Source: a beta proteobacterium AAP99 (lineage in GTDB: Bacteria; Pseudomonadota; Gammaproteobacteria; Burkholderiales; Burkholderiaceae_C). From it: DNA of 64,000 nt. The stretch lies in assembly GCA_001295775.1 (NCBI GenBank), contig LJIA01000001.1, positions 459,715 to 523,714 on the forward strand, in the 5' to 3' direction. The notes below the pieces were generated by a model. The model worked only from the letters and a program-made list of their open reading frames with translations. It had not been told where the DNA came from and made no database searches. Shown here one piece after another: positions 50,493 through 58,997 of this stretch. A program made the position numbers and the translations under genes. Within the stretch, counting starts at the first letter, position 1, and every line of letters starts with the position of its first letter.

Positions 50493-50969
50493 TCATCGAT
50501 CCCCGGCCGCCCCAAACACCCAATCCCGGTACGACTTCGCCTGTTCCAGCCGCGCCCAGTTCGGCTCGAAACCCTTGATCTTGATAGGAGCCGCTGCGGA
50601 CAGGCTGTAAACACCCGCAATCCCGTGCCCGGTGGGCGCACTGACCAGTCCCCATTGGCTCTGGCCCGTGATCGGGTCGGCATAGATCTGGCGCAAATGG
50701 CGCCGAGGCTGCGGGAACCGTGTGTCAGCAACCAGTGCCTGAAGATCTGGGGGGTAGCTGTTGCCGCTGGCCAAGTAGCTACGAAACGCCGCGTCGAACT
50801 CGCCACCGATCCGAAGCAGCTCCTCTTCTGCGGCGCGGCGCTCCATCACGGCACCCAATCCAACCGTCGCCGTGGCGGTCAGACTCGCCAGGGCCAGCAG
50901 CATCAGTACCCCGACGTAGGTGAACCCCGCCTGTAATCGCGGCCTACAGCTCACGGTAAGCACGTCCAT
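50493..50969 (-). CDS. Pseudopilin-like protein, third of three
   Basis: A 158-residue protein with a prepilin-type leader: basic residues, then QAG cleaved before FTYVGVLMLLALASL. The mature +5 position is Gly, not the usual Glu, as in GspK-type tip pseudopilins. A coiled helix (AVMERRAAEEELLRIGGEFDAAF) and a beta domain (YADPITGQSQWGLVS) follow. ATG 50969 overlaps the previous gene's end. It is the last gene of the secretion operon. Confidence 0.82.
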   Translation of the reverse strand: MDVLTVSCRPRLQAGFTYVGVLMLLALASLTATATVGLGAVMERRAAEEELLRIGGEFDAAFRSYLASGNSYPPDLQALVADTRFPQPRRHLRQIYADPITGQSQWGLVSAPTGHGIAGVYSLSAAAPIKIKGFEPNWARLEQAKSYRDWVFGAAGDR

Positions 50970-51339
50970 CCCGGGTCGCGCCCGGTGCACCGCTTCGAAC
51001 ATCTGCAACACGTCCCCTCACCTCACCTTCGGGGCTGATCAGAACCCACTGGTTTGAAGTGTTGGTCACCGGATCAATCGGCACAGCATTCAGGTAGCGT
51101 CGCTCGACAAGCTCTTCGAGGCTTTCCGGGTAGCGCCCTGTGTCGCCATAGAAGCGCTGAAGTGTCACTCTTACGCGCTGCAGGTTCTCCTTGAGGAGGG
51201 CCTCGCGTGCTGTGTCCATGCTCTGCAGGTAGCGCGGCAGCGCAAGTGACAGCAGCAGTGCGACGATGGCAAGCACGATCAGCAACTCGATGAGCGTGAA
51301 GCCGCGGGCAGGGCGTAACCGGGTACTTAGATGGATCAC
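50944..51339 (-). CDS. Pseudopilin (GspG/GspH-like)
   Basis: A 131-residue pseudopilin: short basic leader RPARG, cleavage before FTLIELLIVLAIVALLLSLA (Glu5 present), a long N-terminal helix, and a compact domain with YGDTGRYPESLEELVERRYLNAVPIDPVT, the GspG-like calcium-site layout. It starts 6 bases after the preceding gene's stop. Confidence 0.9.
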   Translation of the reverse strand: MIHLSTRLRPARGFTLIELLIVLAIVALLLSLALPRYLQSMDTAREALLKENLQRVRVTLQRFYGDTGRYPESLEELVERRYLNAVPIDPVTNTSNQWVLISPEGEVRGRVADVRSGAPGATRDGRAYREL

Positions 51340-51345
51340 GACGAC

Positions 51346-51903
51346 TCACCAGCGCCGGTACGGCACACCGTTCAGGCCGACTGACTTTGCCGCGGAACGG
51401 ATGTCGTACACGTCCTCTCCTGGCTCGAAGTTCTCGGGGTCATTGGCATAGGCGCGTTTCAGCCAGGTCTGCTCCGCAGGAACAGCCGTATCCGGATGGA
51501 AAGGATCACGCGGTATTTGGCGCAAGAAGTAGATCTTCTGGCGCAGAGGATGGCGCACGTCTTCTACGCCGTCGACCAGCACCTGCAAATTGGCTGGATA
51601 GCCCGAACCCAGTGCATTGCGCTGGATACGACCGTTGTCGCTCGCACGCTTGTAGGCATCGATCGCACCGCGGATCTCTCGCAGCGCATTCCTCAATTCC
51701 TGCTCCTGGGCTCGTTGGGTGCTGATCTGCATCAGCGGCACCGCCATCGTCGCCATCAGCGCGACGATTGCCAGGCTGACCAGGAGTTCTATCAATGTGA
51801 AACCGGCACCGGCGCGGCGCCGACGACAGGCGCAGACGTTGAATGTGGACCGCTTGCTACGTGTAGCCACCACCATGAACGATTCTGCCGGCATACGGTC
51901 CAC
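51346..51903 (-). CDS. Pseudopilin (GspG/GspH/GspI-like)
   Basis: A 185-residue pseudopilin. It has a longer basic leader (about 33 residues, ending RAGAG), cleavage before FTLIELLVSLAIVALMATMA with Glu5, and a C-terminal domain with SGYPANLQVLVDGVEDVRHPLRQKIYFLRQIPRDPF, again G-like. A later in-frame Met is possible. It starts 8 bases after the secretin stop. Confidence 0.88.
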   Translation of the reverse strand: MDRMPAESFMVVATRSKRSTFNVCACRRRRAGAGFTLIELLVSLAIVALMATMAVPLMQISTQRAQEQELRNALREIRGAIDAYKRASDNGRIQRNALGSGYPANLQVLVDGVEDVRHPLRQKIYFLRQIPRDPFHPDTAVPAEQTWLKRAYANDPENFEPGEDVYDIRSAAKSVGLNGVPYRRW

Positions 51904-51911
51904 CCCAGCGA

Positions 51912-54323
51912 CTACGGTGCGACTGTTATTGAAGCAGGCGTCGGTACCTGCATGCCCACACTCACCCCTTCGCGGCCCTGGGCATTGAAGTTGACAAGCT
52001 GCAGCTGGGTCGGTGCGTTGGTTGGGCGGGCTCGAAGCGTGAGTACCAGGAGCGAGCCCGTCGCCCCAGTGCCTGTGGGGGGCGTCGATCCCGTGCGCTG
52101 ATTTGTGACGAATACCTGGCCAGTGGAACGGTCGACTCGCGGGCTGAACACCGAGTCAGCGCCTCCCTGCTTGAGGAAGGACCCTTCCGCGACATTGACG
52201 ACCTCGATGACGGCTGGATCGAACCCGATGGCGTAGCTCAGGCCGTACACAGGCTGCGATGCAGCGGCCAACAGCTGCACAGTAAACGCTTCGCCCGCCT
52301 TGACCTGTGCGGGCGCCTGCCAGCGCAGCCCGGTTGCCGTGCCGGGGGGCGGGAGATTGGGACTGGGGCTGTTTGGGGCGTAGCCGCCTCCGGCTAGGCC
52401 CGCAGCTGCAGGCGCAGTGGCCGGGTTGGTCCCGGCTGCGCTTGCCGCAGGCGCGCTTGACGATGTCGCGGCCGGGGGCGGCGACGGTGCACCACCCACG
52501 ACCACCGGTGCTGCGCTGGGACCAGCACCCAAACCGCGTGCGCTGGACTCTGTGCCGGAGTCGAACTCCAGCAAGCTGGCATCCGGTCGACTCAGATTGC
52601 GCACCAGTCGCGGGGTAATCGACAACACGATCTCGGTTTTGCGCGATTCGTCGAGCTGACTGCCAAACAGGCGGCCGGCCACGGGAATACGGCCCAGCCC
52701 CGGAATCTGATTGGCCGTACGGCGGTCCTCGTCATTAATCAAGCCAGCCAGCACTTGATTCTCGCCATCACGCAGGCGCAGCACGGTGGACGCGGTGCGG
52801 GTACCAATCTGGTAGGCCAAGGTGCCGGCGCTGGTCTTGACCTGAGCAGCGATATTGCTGACCTCCAGCGCAATCTTGATACTGACTTCGTTGTCCACGG
52901 AGATCACTGGCGTGACGTCCAGCTTCAGGCCGACATCCAGATACTGCACGCTTTCAGACACAAACCCCGTTGAGGTCGATGTCGAGGTGATGTTGGGCAC
53001 CTTGTCGCCGATCAAGATCTTGGCCGTCTCTCGGTTCTTGGCCCGGATCCGTGGATTGGCCAGCAGCCGAACATCAGTGTCCTGACCACGCGCGTTGATG
53101 GACAGCGCGTTGACCCCGACCCCCACGGTGTTACGGTTCAGGTTGATGAGGTCATTGACCGTTAGTGTGCCGCCGCTGGTGCTCGGCAGCGGCGTGAAGC
53201 TGAGTTGATCCGGGAACTTGACGCCCAGTTCGGTCAGGCGATTGCGGTTGATCTCCAAAATCTCAACCTCCAGCATCACCTCGGGCTCGGCCAGGTCATG
53301 GAGGGCGACAATCCGCTCTGCCAGCCGGATGGCTTCCGGCGTGTCGCGCAGGATCAGCATGTTCTGCTTTTTATCGACGATCACGTCACGGGTCTTGATC
53401 AGCGTCTTCAGACTGGTGGCCACGGCCTCCGGGTCGGCATTGGCCAGGAAGAAACTGCGGATCGTCAGGCTCTGGTGGTCCTTGAGCTTGGCCGGGGTAC
53501 TGGGGTAGATGAGGATGGTGGTGGCATCCACCTGGCGCTGCTCGAGCTGGCTGGACAACAGAATGAGCTCGATGGCGTCCTTGACCGACTTGTCCTTCAG
53601 GCTCAGGCTCACGCGCTGGTCGGTCTTGACCTCGCGGTCGAACACAAAATTCAGGCCCGCAGTCCGAGCAAGCACATCGAACATCTGTTTGAGGCTGGCG
53701 TCCTTGAAGTCGAGCTGCACAGGCTTCTTGAGTGCTTCGGCAGCTCGCTGTGCCGCCGGGTTGGTGTCCGCTTTGCTGCGCTGCTCGAGCACGCGCATCA
53801 AGGTGCGGCCGACCGGGTGCTCGGGGGCCTGCAGCAGGACCTGGCGCAGAAGCACCTGCGCCTGCGCATCGTCATTGCGTTCCAATGCGGCCTGAACGGC
53901 AGCGAGCTGCTCGCTGATCCGTTCCTCTCGATCCAGCGCCAGCAGACCCGCCCCGGCCACCGGATGATTGGCATCGATTACAAGGACTTGACCGTAGCGC
54001 TGCCTGGCCAGTGTGGCGTCCCCGCGCGCGGCGGCGGCCTGAGCCTGGCTGACGATGGCATTGAGCTGCGCTTCGCGCACCTGGATGTAGGCCGCACGCA
54101 ACTCAGCGTTCTTTGGTTGGTCTTTGAGCCCCCGCTCCAGCACGGCCAGTGCCGCGCTTGGCTGACCGGCCGCCTGCAGGTCGCGTGCTTCGCGCAGCGC
54201 CGGTGCCACCGAACTGCAGCCCAGCAACGCAGTGAACAGAACCGCCACGGCGAGGCCCACACGCGAGGAAGCCCGATGCTGGGCGACTCGGTTCAACTGA
54301 AGGTTGGAAAGATGGGTGCGCAC
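51912..54323 (-). CDS. Secretin (GspD/PilQ/MshL-like) lipoprotein with C-terminal cohesin-like domain
   Basis: An 803-residue outer-membrane secretin. Lipobox LLGC (Cys36) is followed by a TPR-like N-terminal part (about 40-180), N0/STN and N1 domains (about 195-330: VQLDFKDASLKQMFDVLARTAGLNFVF), then the secretin core (DVRLLANPRIRAKNRETAKILIGDKVP ... IPGLGRIPVAGRLFGS). After a Pro/Ala/Ser linker (about 610-680) the last 120 residues (FTVQLLAAASQPVYGLSYAIGFDPAVIEVVNVAEG) look like a cohesin fold. The secretin is the outer-membrane channel of the operon's machine. Confidence 0.92.
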   Translation of the reverse strand: MRTHLSNLQLNRVAQHRASSRVGLAVAVLFTALLGCSSVAPALREARDLQAAGQPSAALAVLERGLKDQPKNAELRAAYIQVREAQLNAIVSQAQAAAARGDATLARQRYGQVLVIDANHPVAGAGLLALDREERISEQLAAVQAALERNDDAQAQVLLRQVLLQAPEHPVGRTLMRVLEQRSKADTNPAAQRAAEALKKPVQLDFKDASLKQMFDVLARTAGLNFVFDREVKTDQRVSLSLKDKSVKDAIELILLSSQLEQRQVDATTILIYPSTPAKLKDHQSLTIRSFFLANADPEAVATSLKTLIKTRDVIVDKKQNMLILRDTPEAIRLAERIVALHDLAEPEVMLEVEILEINRNRLTELGVKFPDQLSFTPLPSTSGGTLTVNDLINLNRNTVGVGVNALSINARGQDTDVRLLANPRIRAKNRETAKILIGDKVPNITSTSTSTGFVSESVQYLDVGLKLDVTPVISVDNEVSIKIALEVSNIAAQVKTSAGTLAYQIGTRTASTVLRLRDGENQVLAGLINDEDRRTANQIPGLGRIPVAGRLFGSQLDESRKTEIVLSITPRLVRNLSRPDASLLEFDSGTESSARGLGAGPSAAPVVVGGAPSPPPAATSSSAPAASAAGTNPATAPAAAGLAGGGYAPNSPSPNLPPPGTATGLRWQAPAQVKAGEAFTVQLLAAASQPVYGLSYAIGFDPAVIEVVNVAEGSFLKQGGADSVFSPRVDRSTGQVFVTNQRTGSTPPTGTGATGSLLVLTLRARPTNAPTQLQLVNFNAQGREGVSVGMQVPTPASITVAP

Positions 54324-54326
54324 CGC

Positions 54327-54920
54327 TCAGTCAAAACTCATGGGTTGGGGTTGATTGAGCGGCAGGTAGGTGAATACGGCACCCTCGCCGCTCAGGCTCA
54401 CGAGTCGGTACTGCCCGTCGATTTCCTCACCTTGGCGAACGACCAGCACATCGCCGTTGTCCCGCCTGACGAATAGCTGCCAGGCCTGACCGTCAAATTG
54501 ACGACCGATGTAAGTGAACGGCAGCGGTGGAGCCGCTGTCATGCTCTGGGCCGGTGCGTCGCGTGGCGTCGCAGGCGGCGCCTTGGGGGCCGTGGCCGCG
54601 AAGAGCTGAGCGCCATGTGGCTCGGATATGCGTCCCATCTCGCCTCTGCCGATCAGCGCCTGCCGGTCAAGCAATCGGGGCAGATCTACCTCATGGCCCG
54701 TCAGCGAGCTTGCTTGACCAGCAGGCAATACCGGTCGGGCGGGAGTATCCAATCGGGCGATCTGCGTGGCGGATTGCAGCCGATCGACCTGCTCAGTCTG
54801 CGCTCGGCTCGCCACCTCCGCGATGCGCGGGGTGGCTGGACGACGATCCCCCCACACAGCCAAGGCCAGCGCGGCCACCAAGGCCACGGCCAAGCCCACG
54901 TGCCGAACTCTCGATCTCAT
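54327..54920 (-). CDS. GspC/PilP-like periplasmic protein
   Basis: A 197-residue protein: an N-terminal helix (LAVALVAALALAVWG), a Pro/Ala-rich linker, and a C-terminal beta domain (PPLPFTYIGRQFDGQAWQLFVRRDNGDVLVVRQGEEID) with the homology-region layout of GspC/PilP. It links the inner-membrane platform to the secretin. Its stop lies 3 bases before the secretin start and its ATG overlaps the PilO-like stop by 4 bases. Confidence 0.75.
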   Translation of the reverse strand: MRSRVRHVGLAVALVAALALAVWGDRRPATPRIAEVASRAQTEQVDRLQSATQIARLDTPARPVLPAGQASSLTGHEVDLPRLLDRQALIGRGEMGRISEPHGAQLFAATAPKAPPATPRDAPAQSMTAAPPLPFTYIGRQFDGQAWQLFVRRDNGDVLVVRQGEEIDGQYRLVSLSGEGAVFTYLPLNQPQPMSFD

Positions 54921-55585
54921 GGCGTGCGTCCTTGGGGCACATCGGAGGCCTGCGTCGAGCTCTCCACACCCGATCGTGGAGGCGCGCGCCCCACTTGGAC
55001 ATCAAGGTACAGGATGAATCGCAGCTGCGCCTGCACCTCTGCGCCGCGGACGCTGTCGCGCTTGAAGCGGGCGTCCAGTAGCGCAGCGTGCGGCAGGGCC
55101 AGCAGGCTGCGTTCGACAAACCGTCGGATTGCACCGTAGCTACCGCGCACCGGGAGGTCGATCTGGTAGGTCTGCAGCAACGCGCTGGGATCCGTCCCGA
55201 GGAGGTAGCGCCCTTCAGCGAGCTGAACACCCTCGCGCTGCGCAGCTGCAAACAACGATTGCGCACTGTCCTCGACGTAGGCGGCGGTCGGCAACTGCGC
55301 CTGCAGGGCCGTGAGCACAGCCGCACTGCTACCGCTATCGAGTCCTGCAGGGCGCGTGCCGCCCGCGCCGCGTTGACCCAGCTGCGAGGCGCTCGACTGC
55401 GTGATCGTGGCTTCGATCTGTTGACCGACGCGCTCCACACGCTCCTGAGTCGCGAGAAGACTGCGCCACTGGACCGCTACGGTCACGAGGCTGAAGGCGA
55501 CGACCAGCCAGAGCGCAAAGTGCACGCGAGCGGCTGTCGGACACCCCACCCACCAGAGCGAGATACGGAGAAACAACCCGCTCAT
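54917..55585 (-). CDS. PilO/GspM-like inner-membrane protein
   Basis: A 222-residue bitopic protein. ATG 55585 (MSGLFLRISLWWVG) overlaps the PilN-like stop by 4 bases. It has one membrane helix near residues 24-44 (LWLVVAFSLVTVAVQW), a coiled-coil (ERVERVGQQIEATI), and a C-terminal ferredoxin-like beta-alpha domain (YQIDLPVRGSYGAIRRFVERSLLALPHAALLDARF), the PilO/GspM pattern. The longer open frame to 55789 is ignored. Confidence 0.78.
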   Translation of the reverse strand: MSGLFLRISLWWVGCPTAARVHFALWLVVAFSLVTVAVQWRSLLATQERVERVGQQIEATITQSSASQLGQRGAGGTRPAGLDSGSSAAVLTALQAQLPTAAYVEDSAQSLFAAAQREGVQLAEGRYLLGTDPSALLQTYQIDLPVRGSYGAIRRFVERSLLALPHAALLDARFKRDSVRGAEVQAQLRFILYLDVQVGRAPPRSGVESSTQASDVPQGRTP

Positions 55586-56268
55586 TGAGTGTGCTCCATC
55601 GCCGACATGAGCACGGCACGGCCGCCGGGAGTGGCAAATGCCGATGACGCGGCCGGCGCCAAGGCGGGTACAGCGGGCCCCTCTCGGCGGGCCTCGTCCC
55701 AGCGCAGCAACACCGTGAAGCGCAGCGACTCGGGTGCGCTGGCCTGGGCTGTACCCAGAGCGCCCCCCTGCCCCGCCTCGTTCACCCACTCATGGCGCAG
55801 CAGTGAGACCGATGCCACCAAGGGTTCTCGCTTCAGACGGCGCAAATACTCGAAGAGCTGATTGGGTTGCGTGGTCTGCGCCACCAGCACCATTTCACTG
55901 CGCTCGGCCCGCGGCTCAAGGCTCAAGAGCGCTACTGAGCCCGGCGTCGAAGCCTCGACGGCGTCGAACAGGTCGCGCCAGGGCAGGTTCAAGTTCGAGA
56001 CAGCCTGCTTCAAGGCCAGGAGCTGGTGCTTCGGTAGCGCCGCAGCGGGGGCGCTCATGGGCTTGGCACGCTGCACATTGGCGAGCCGACCCTCCAGGCT
56101 GCTGAGGCGCGCTTCGGCAAGCGTCTGTCGTTGCTGCAGTACCCAGGCGATCGCACCCAGGGCCAACACGGCCAAGAGGGCCGCGATACCCCCCACCAGA
56201 GACCGCCAGGGTACGACCTGCAAGCGGGCGCGCCGTGGGACCAGATTGGGATTCGATTCAGTGCTCAT
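55582..56268 (-). CDS. PilN/GspL-C-like inner-membrane protein
   Basis: A 228-residue protein: a short cytoplasmic tail (MSTESNPNLVPRRARLQVVPW), one membrane helix (residues about 25-45), a coiled-coil, and a PilN-type domain (LPWRDLFDAVEASTPGSVALLSLEPRAERSEMVLVAQTTQPNQLFEYLRRLKRE). It pairs with the PilM-like protein, whose stop it overlaps by 4 bases. Confidence 0.8.
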   Translation of the reverse strand: MSTESNPNLVPRRARLQVVPWRSLVGGIAALLAVLALGAIAWVLQQRQTLAEARLSSLEGRLANVQRAKPMSAPAAALPKHQLLALKQAVSNLNLPWRDLFDAVEASTPGSVALLSLEPRAERSEMVLVAQTTQPNQLFEYLRRLKREPLVASVSLLRHEWVNEAGQGGALGTAQASAPESLRFTVLLRWDEARREGPAVPALAPAASSAFATPGGRAVLMSAMEHTQ

Positions 56269-57215
56269 CCAGCCACCGGTGCCCTTGGTCCCACCCCCGG
56301 GTTGGGGTGCTGTGGTGTCGATCCGGCGGATACGGATTCGATCGGCTCATCAGTCATCCAGCTCACGTCTTGACCCTCAATCCGCACTGCGTACAGGTGG
56401 GCCGGCGTCCGACGCCCGATCGGCGAAGGGCCGCTATGCAGGACGTGTACCCGTGTCGGCACGGGCTCCCCCAGCGCCACGGCCGTGCGCAACAGCCAGC
56501 CACGGGCATCGTGGGGCGTGTCCCAGGGGACTTCGCCACCCACATCCTGGTCCAAACTGAACCAACCCGCTGCCGAACGCCCGATCAGCCGAACGTGCGC
56601 GCGCCGGCCTGTCGAGTCAACTTCCCGTAGAACCCACCAACCCAGGCCCGTACGCTTCGCTTTGGCAAGCTGTTGCCAGGCGTGCAGGATGGCGGGCGAG
56701 ACAGACTCGAGCCGCAGACCCTGCCCGGTTGCCATATCAAGAACCGCCTGCCCGAGGGCTGCAGGCATCGCAGCCACAAGAAATCGCTCTTTGAGATCTG
56801 GCTGTGCGTCGAACCACCAAGTCTGCGGGTCGTCGCCGTAGAGGTGCTCAAAGCGCAGACGAATCGCTGCATCGAGGTCGGCAGATCCTCGTGCGCCGCG
56901 CGGTGTCTGCACCGCAAAGCAGCGCGTCCAGGCATCAGGCAACACCAACTGAAGGCGAGCGCTTGATACGAGCTGCGGCCAGCGCTGTTTCGCCCGGCCG
57001 AACAACGCCTCCCACGCTACAGGATCGGCGTGCGCGAGTCCGCTTACGTGCGGCACATCCAGTGATTCACTCCTACCGGAGAAGGGCTCTCCCCAAAATG
57101 CGCCCCCGTTCGGTTGCACGTGCAGCACATGGACCGGCTGCCACGGCCAGGCAATTCGTCCCAGACGGCTGGCTCCACGGCGCGGTATGTGAGAGTTCAA
57201 GGGCATCCGGTCCAT
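56265..57215 (-). CDS. PilM/GspL-N-like cytoplasmic protein
   Basis: A 316-residue protein of weak similarity to the actin-like PilM/GspL cytoplasmic part: RLQLVLPDAWTRCFAVQTPRG, LRFEHLYGDDPQTWWFDAQ and SPAILHAWQQLAKAKRTGLGWWVL. No membrane helix is seen. Placed before PilN/O/P-like genes it is the natural PilM counterpart. The assignment rests as much on order as on sequence. Confidence 0.7.
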   Translation of the reverse strand: MDRMPLNSHIPRRGASRLGRIAWPWQPVHVLHVQPNGGAFWGEPFSGRSESLDVPHVSGLAHADPVAWEALFGRAKQRWPQLVSSARLQLVLPDAWTRCFAVQTPRGARGSADLDAAIRLRFEHLYGDDPQTWWFDAQPDLKERFLVAAMPAALGQAVLDMATGQGLRLESVSPAILHAWQQLAKAKRTGLGWWVLREVDSTGRRAHVRLIGRSAAGWFSLDQDVGGEVPWDTPHDARGWLLRTAVALGEPVPTRVHVLHSGPSPIGRRTPAHLYAVRIEGQDVSWMTDEPIESVSAGSTPQHPNPGVGPRAPVAG

Positions 57216-57218
57216 GGC

Positions 57219-58994
57219 TCAGGCGCTCAGCGTGACACGCAGCACTTCATCGACCGTGGTCTGGCCGCTGAGCAGCAGGGCCAGCGCCGCGTCCCGCAGC
57301 GCGCGGCTGCCGCGTGCGCGGGCCAGTGCCTTGAGCTGCGCCACCGGTGCCTTGCGCACGATCAGCTCGCGCATCTCATCGTCCAACACCAGAACTTCCG
57401 CGATGGCCCGTCGACCCCGATACCCGGTGCCGCGGCAGTCGCCACAGCCCGTGCCAGCGCGCAGGGTCGCGCCTTCCACGCTTGAATGCTCCAGGCCGAG
57501 GGCGCGGCACTGCTCGCCCGTGAGCTTGACGGGCTGGGCACAGCGCTCGCAGTTGACCCGCATGAGGCGCTGCGCCCAAACGCCGTTCAGGGCACTGGCA
57601 AAGGCATAGGGATCGATACCCATATGGGCGAAGCGGCTGAAGACGTCATACGCACTGTTGGCGTGGACGGTGCTGAACACCAGGTGTCCCGTCAACGCAG
57701 ACTGCACGGCAATTTCGGCGGTTTCCTGGTCACGGATTTCGCCCACCATGATGATGTCGGGGTCGTGGCGCAGTACAGAGCGCAGGCCGCGGGCAAAGGT
57801 CAGGCCTTTCTTCTCATGCACAGGAATCTGCAGCACGCCGGGCAGCTGATACTCCACCGGGTCTTCGATCGTGATGATCTTCTCGCGGCCGGTGTGGCGC
57901 TCGGTCAACGCGCCATACAAGGTGGTGGTCTTTCCCGAACCGGTCGGTCCAGTCACCAGCAACATGCCGTAGGCCTGCTGGGCTAGCAAGCGCAGCTGCC
58001 GCTGGCTATCGGCATCCAGACCGAGACTGTCCAGGGTGAGGCTCCCTGAGGTCTGCACCATGCGCTGCTTGTCGAGGATCCGAATCACCGCATCCTCGCC
58101 ATGCACACCCGGCATGATCGACAGGCGCAGGTCGATATCTCGGTCCTCGGCCCGAACCCGGAAGCTGCCATCTTGAGGGATGCGTCGCTCAGCAATATCG
58201 AGCTGTCCCAATACCTTCAGCCGGGAGATCACTTGCTGCGCCAACTCGACCCCCGGCATGTTGCCGGCCGGATCCAACACCCCGTCCAGCCGATACTTCA
58301 CAGCCAAGCCGTTCGCGGTACTTTCCACATGAATGTCGGAGGCACCCGCCTTCAGCGCGTCGTACAAGGTGGAGTCCACAAGACGCAGTACCGGATGAGA
58401 CTCGGCGCTGATCCGTGCATAGCTCAGCACCGTGGCTGGCGCCTCGTCGTCCAGAAGGTCTGTGCCCAACGTGTGTGGGGAATCGCTGAGCACGCCGTCG
58501 GACGCCCGGGTCTGATCGGCGTGCTGGGCCAAATAAGCGTCCAAGTCCGCACGCAGTACGAGCACCAGCCGGATGCCTGCGGGGGCCCGGGCACGCAGCC
58601 AGGTCTGGGTATCCAGGTCCAACGGATCGGTGAGTACGCCCAATAGGGTCTGCGGACTGGGATCACTACCCGCGGCGAGCTCCCCCTCCCCGGCGCCGAT
58701 CCCCAGAAGCACGACATGCCGCTGCATGCAGGTCAGCAGCGGCACCGTCTCCCAAAGGGGCGGCCGCTCACGAAGTCCTGCGTTGTCGATCACGGTCCAG
58801 CCGAGCTGCCGCGCCAGATCATCGAGCGCATCGCGAGCCGAAAGCCCATTCAATTCTGCCCAGACGTCCGTGAGGCTACGCCCCTGCGCCCGGGCCTGGC
58901 TTGCCCCAGCTCGGATCTCCGCCCAACGCGTCTCGCTCGCGCCCTCTTGGGCACTCGGATGGGTTGCTGGGCGTGCTAGCAGTCTCGCGTTCAT
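57219..58994 (-). CDS. gspE: Type II secretion/type IV pilus ATPase (GspE/PilB)
   Basis: A 591-residue secretion ATPase. Walker A GPTGSGKTT (349-357), Asp box EDPVEYQLPGVLQIPVHEKKG, Walker B IMVGEIRDQETAEIAVQSALTGHLVFSTVHANSA and the C-terminal zinc-type cysteines (CERC near 490 and CGDC near 520) are all present. The N-terminal 200 residues are an MshEN/N1-like region. It drives pseudopilus growth. It lies 3 bases from each neighbour. Confidence 0.96.
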   Translation of the reverse strand: MNARLLARPATHPSAQEGASETRWAEIRAGASQARAQGRSLTDVWAELNGLSARDALDDLARQLGWTVIDNAGLRERPPLWETVPLLTCMQRHVVLLGIGAGEGELAAGSDPSPQTLLGVLTDPLDLDTQTWLRARAPAGIRLVLVLRADLDAYLAQHADQTRASDGVLSDSPHTLGTDLLDDEAPATVLSYARISAESHPVLRLVDSTLYDALKAGASDIHVESTANGLAVKYRLDGVLDPAGNMPGVELAQQVISRLKVLGQLDIAERRIPQDGSFRVRAEDRDIDLRLSIMPGVHGEDAVIRILDKQRMVQTSGSLTLDSLGLDADSQRQLRLLAQQAYGMLLVTGPTGSGKTTTLYGALTERHTGREKIITIEDPVEYQLPGVLQIPVHEKKGLTFARGLRSVLRHDPDIIMVGEIRDQETAEIAVQSALTGHLVFSTVHANSAYDVFSRFAHMGIDPYAFASALNGVWAQRLMRVNCERCAQPVKLTGEQCRALGLEHSSVEGATLRAGTGCGDCRGTGYRGRRAIAEVLVLDDEMRELIVRKAPVAQLKALARARGSRALRDAALALLLSGQTTVDEVLRVTLSA

Positions 58995-58997
58995 GGC

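Noticed and set aside
53205..54476. 423-codon plus-strand frame
   Set aside because: Opposite the secretin gene; no recognisable domain.
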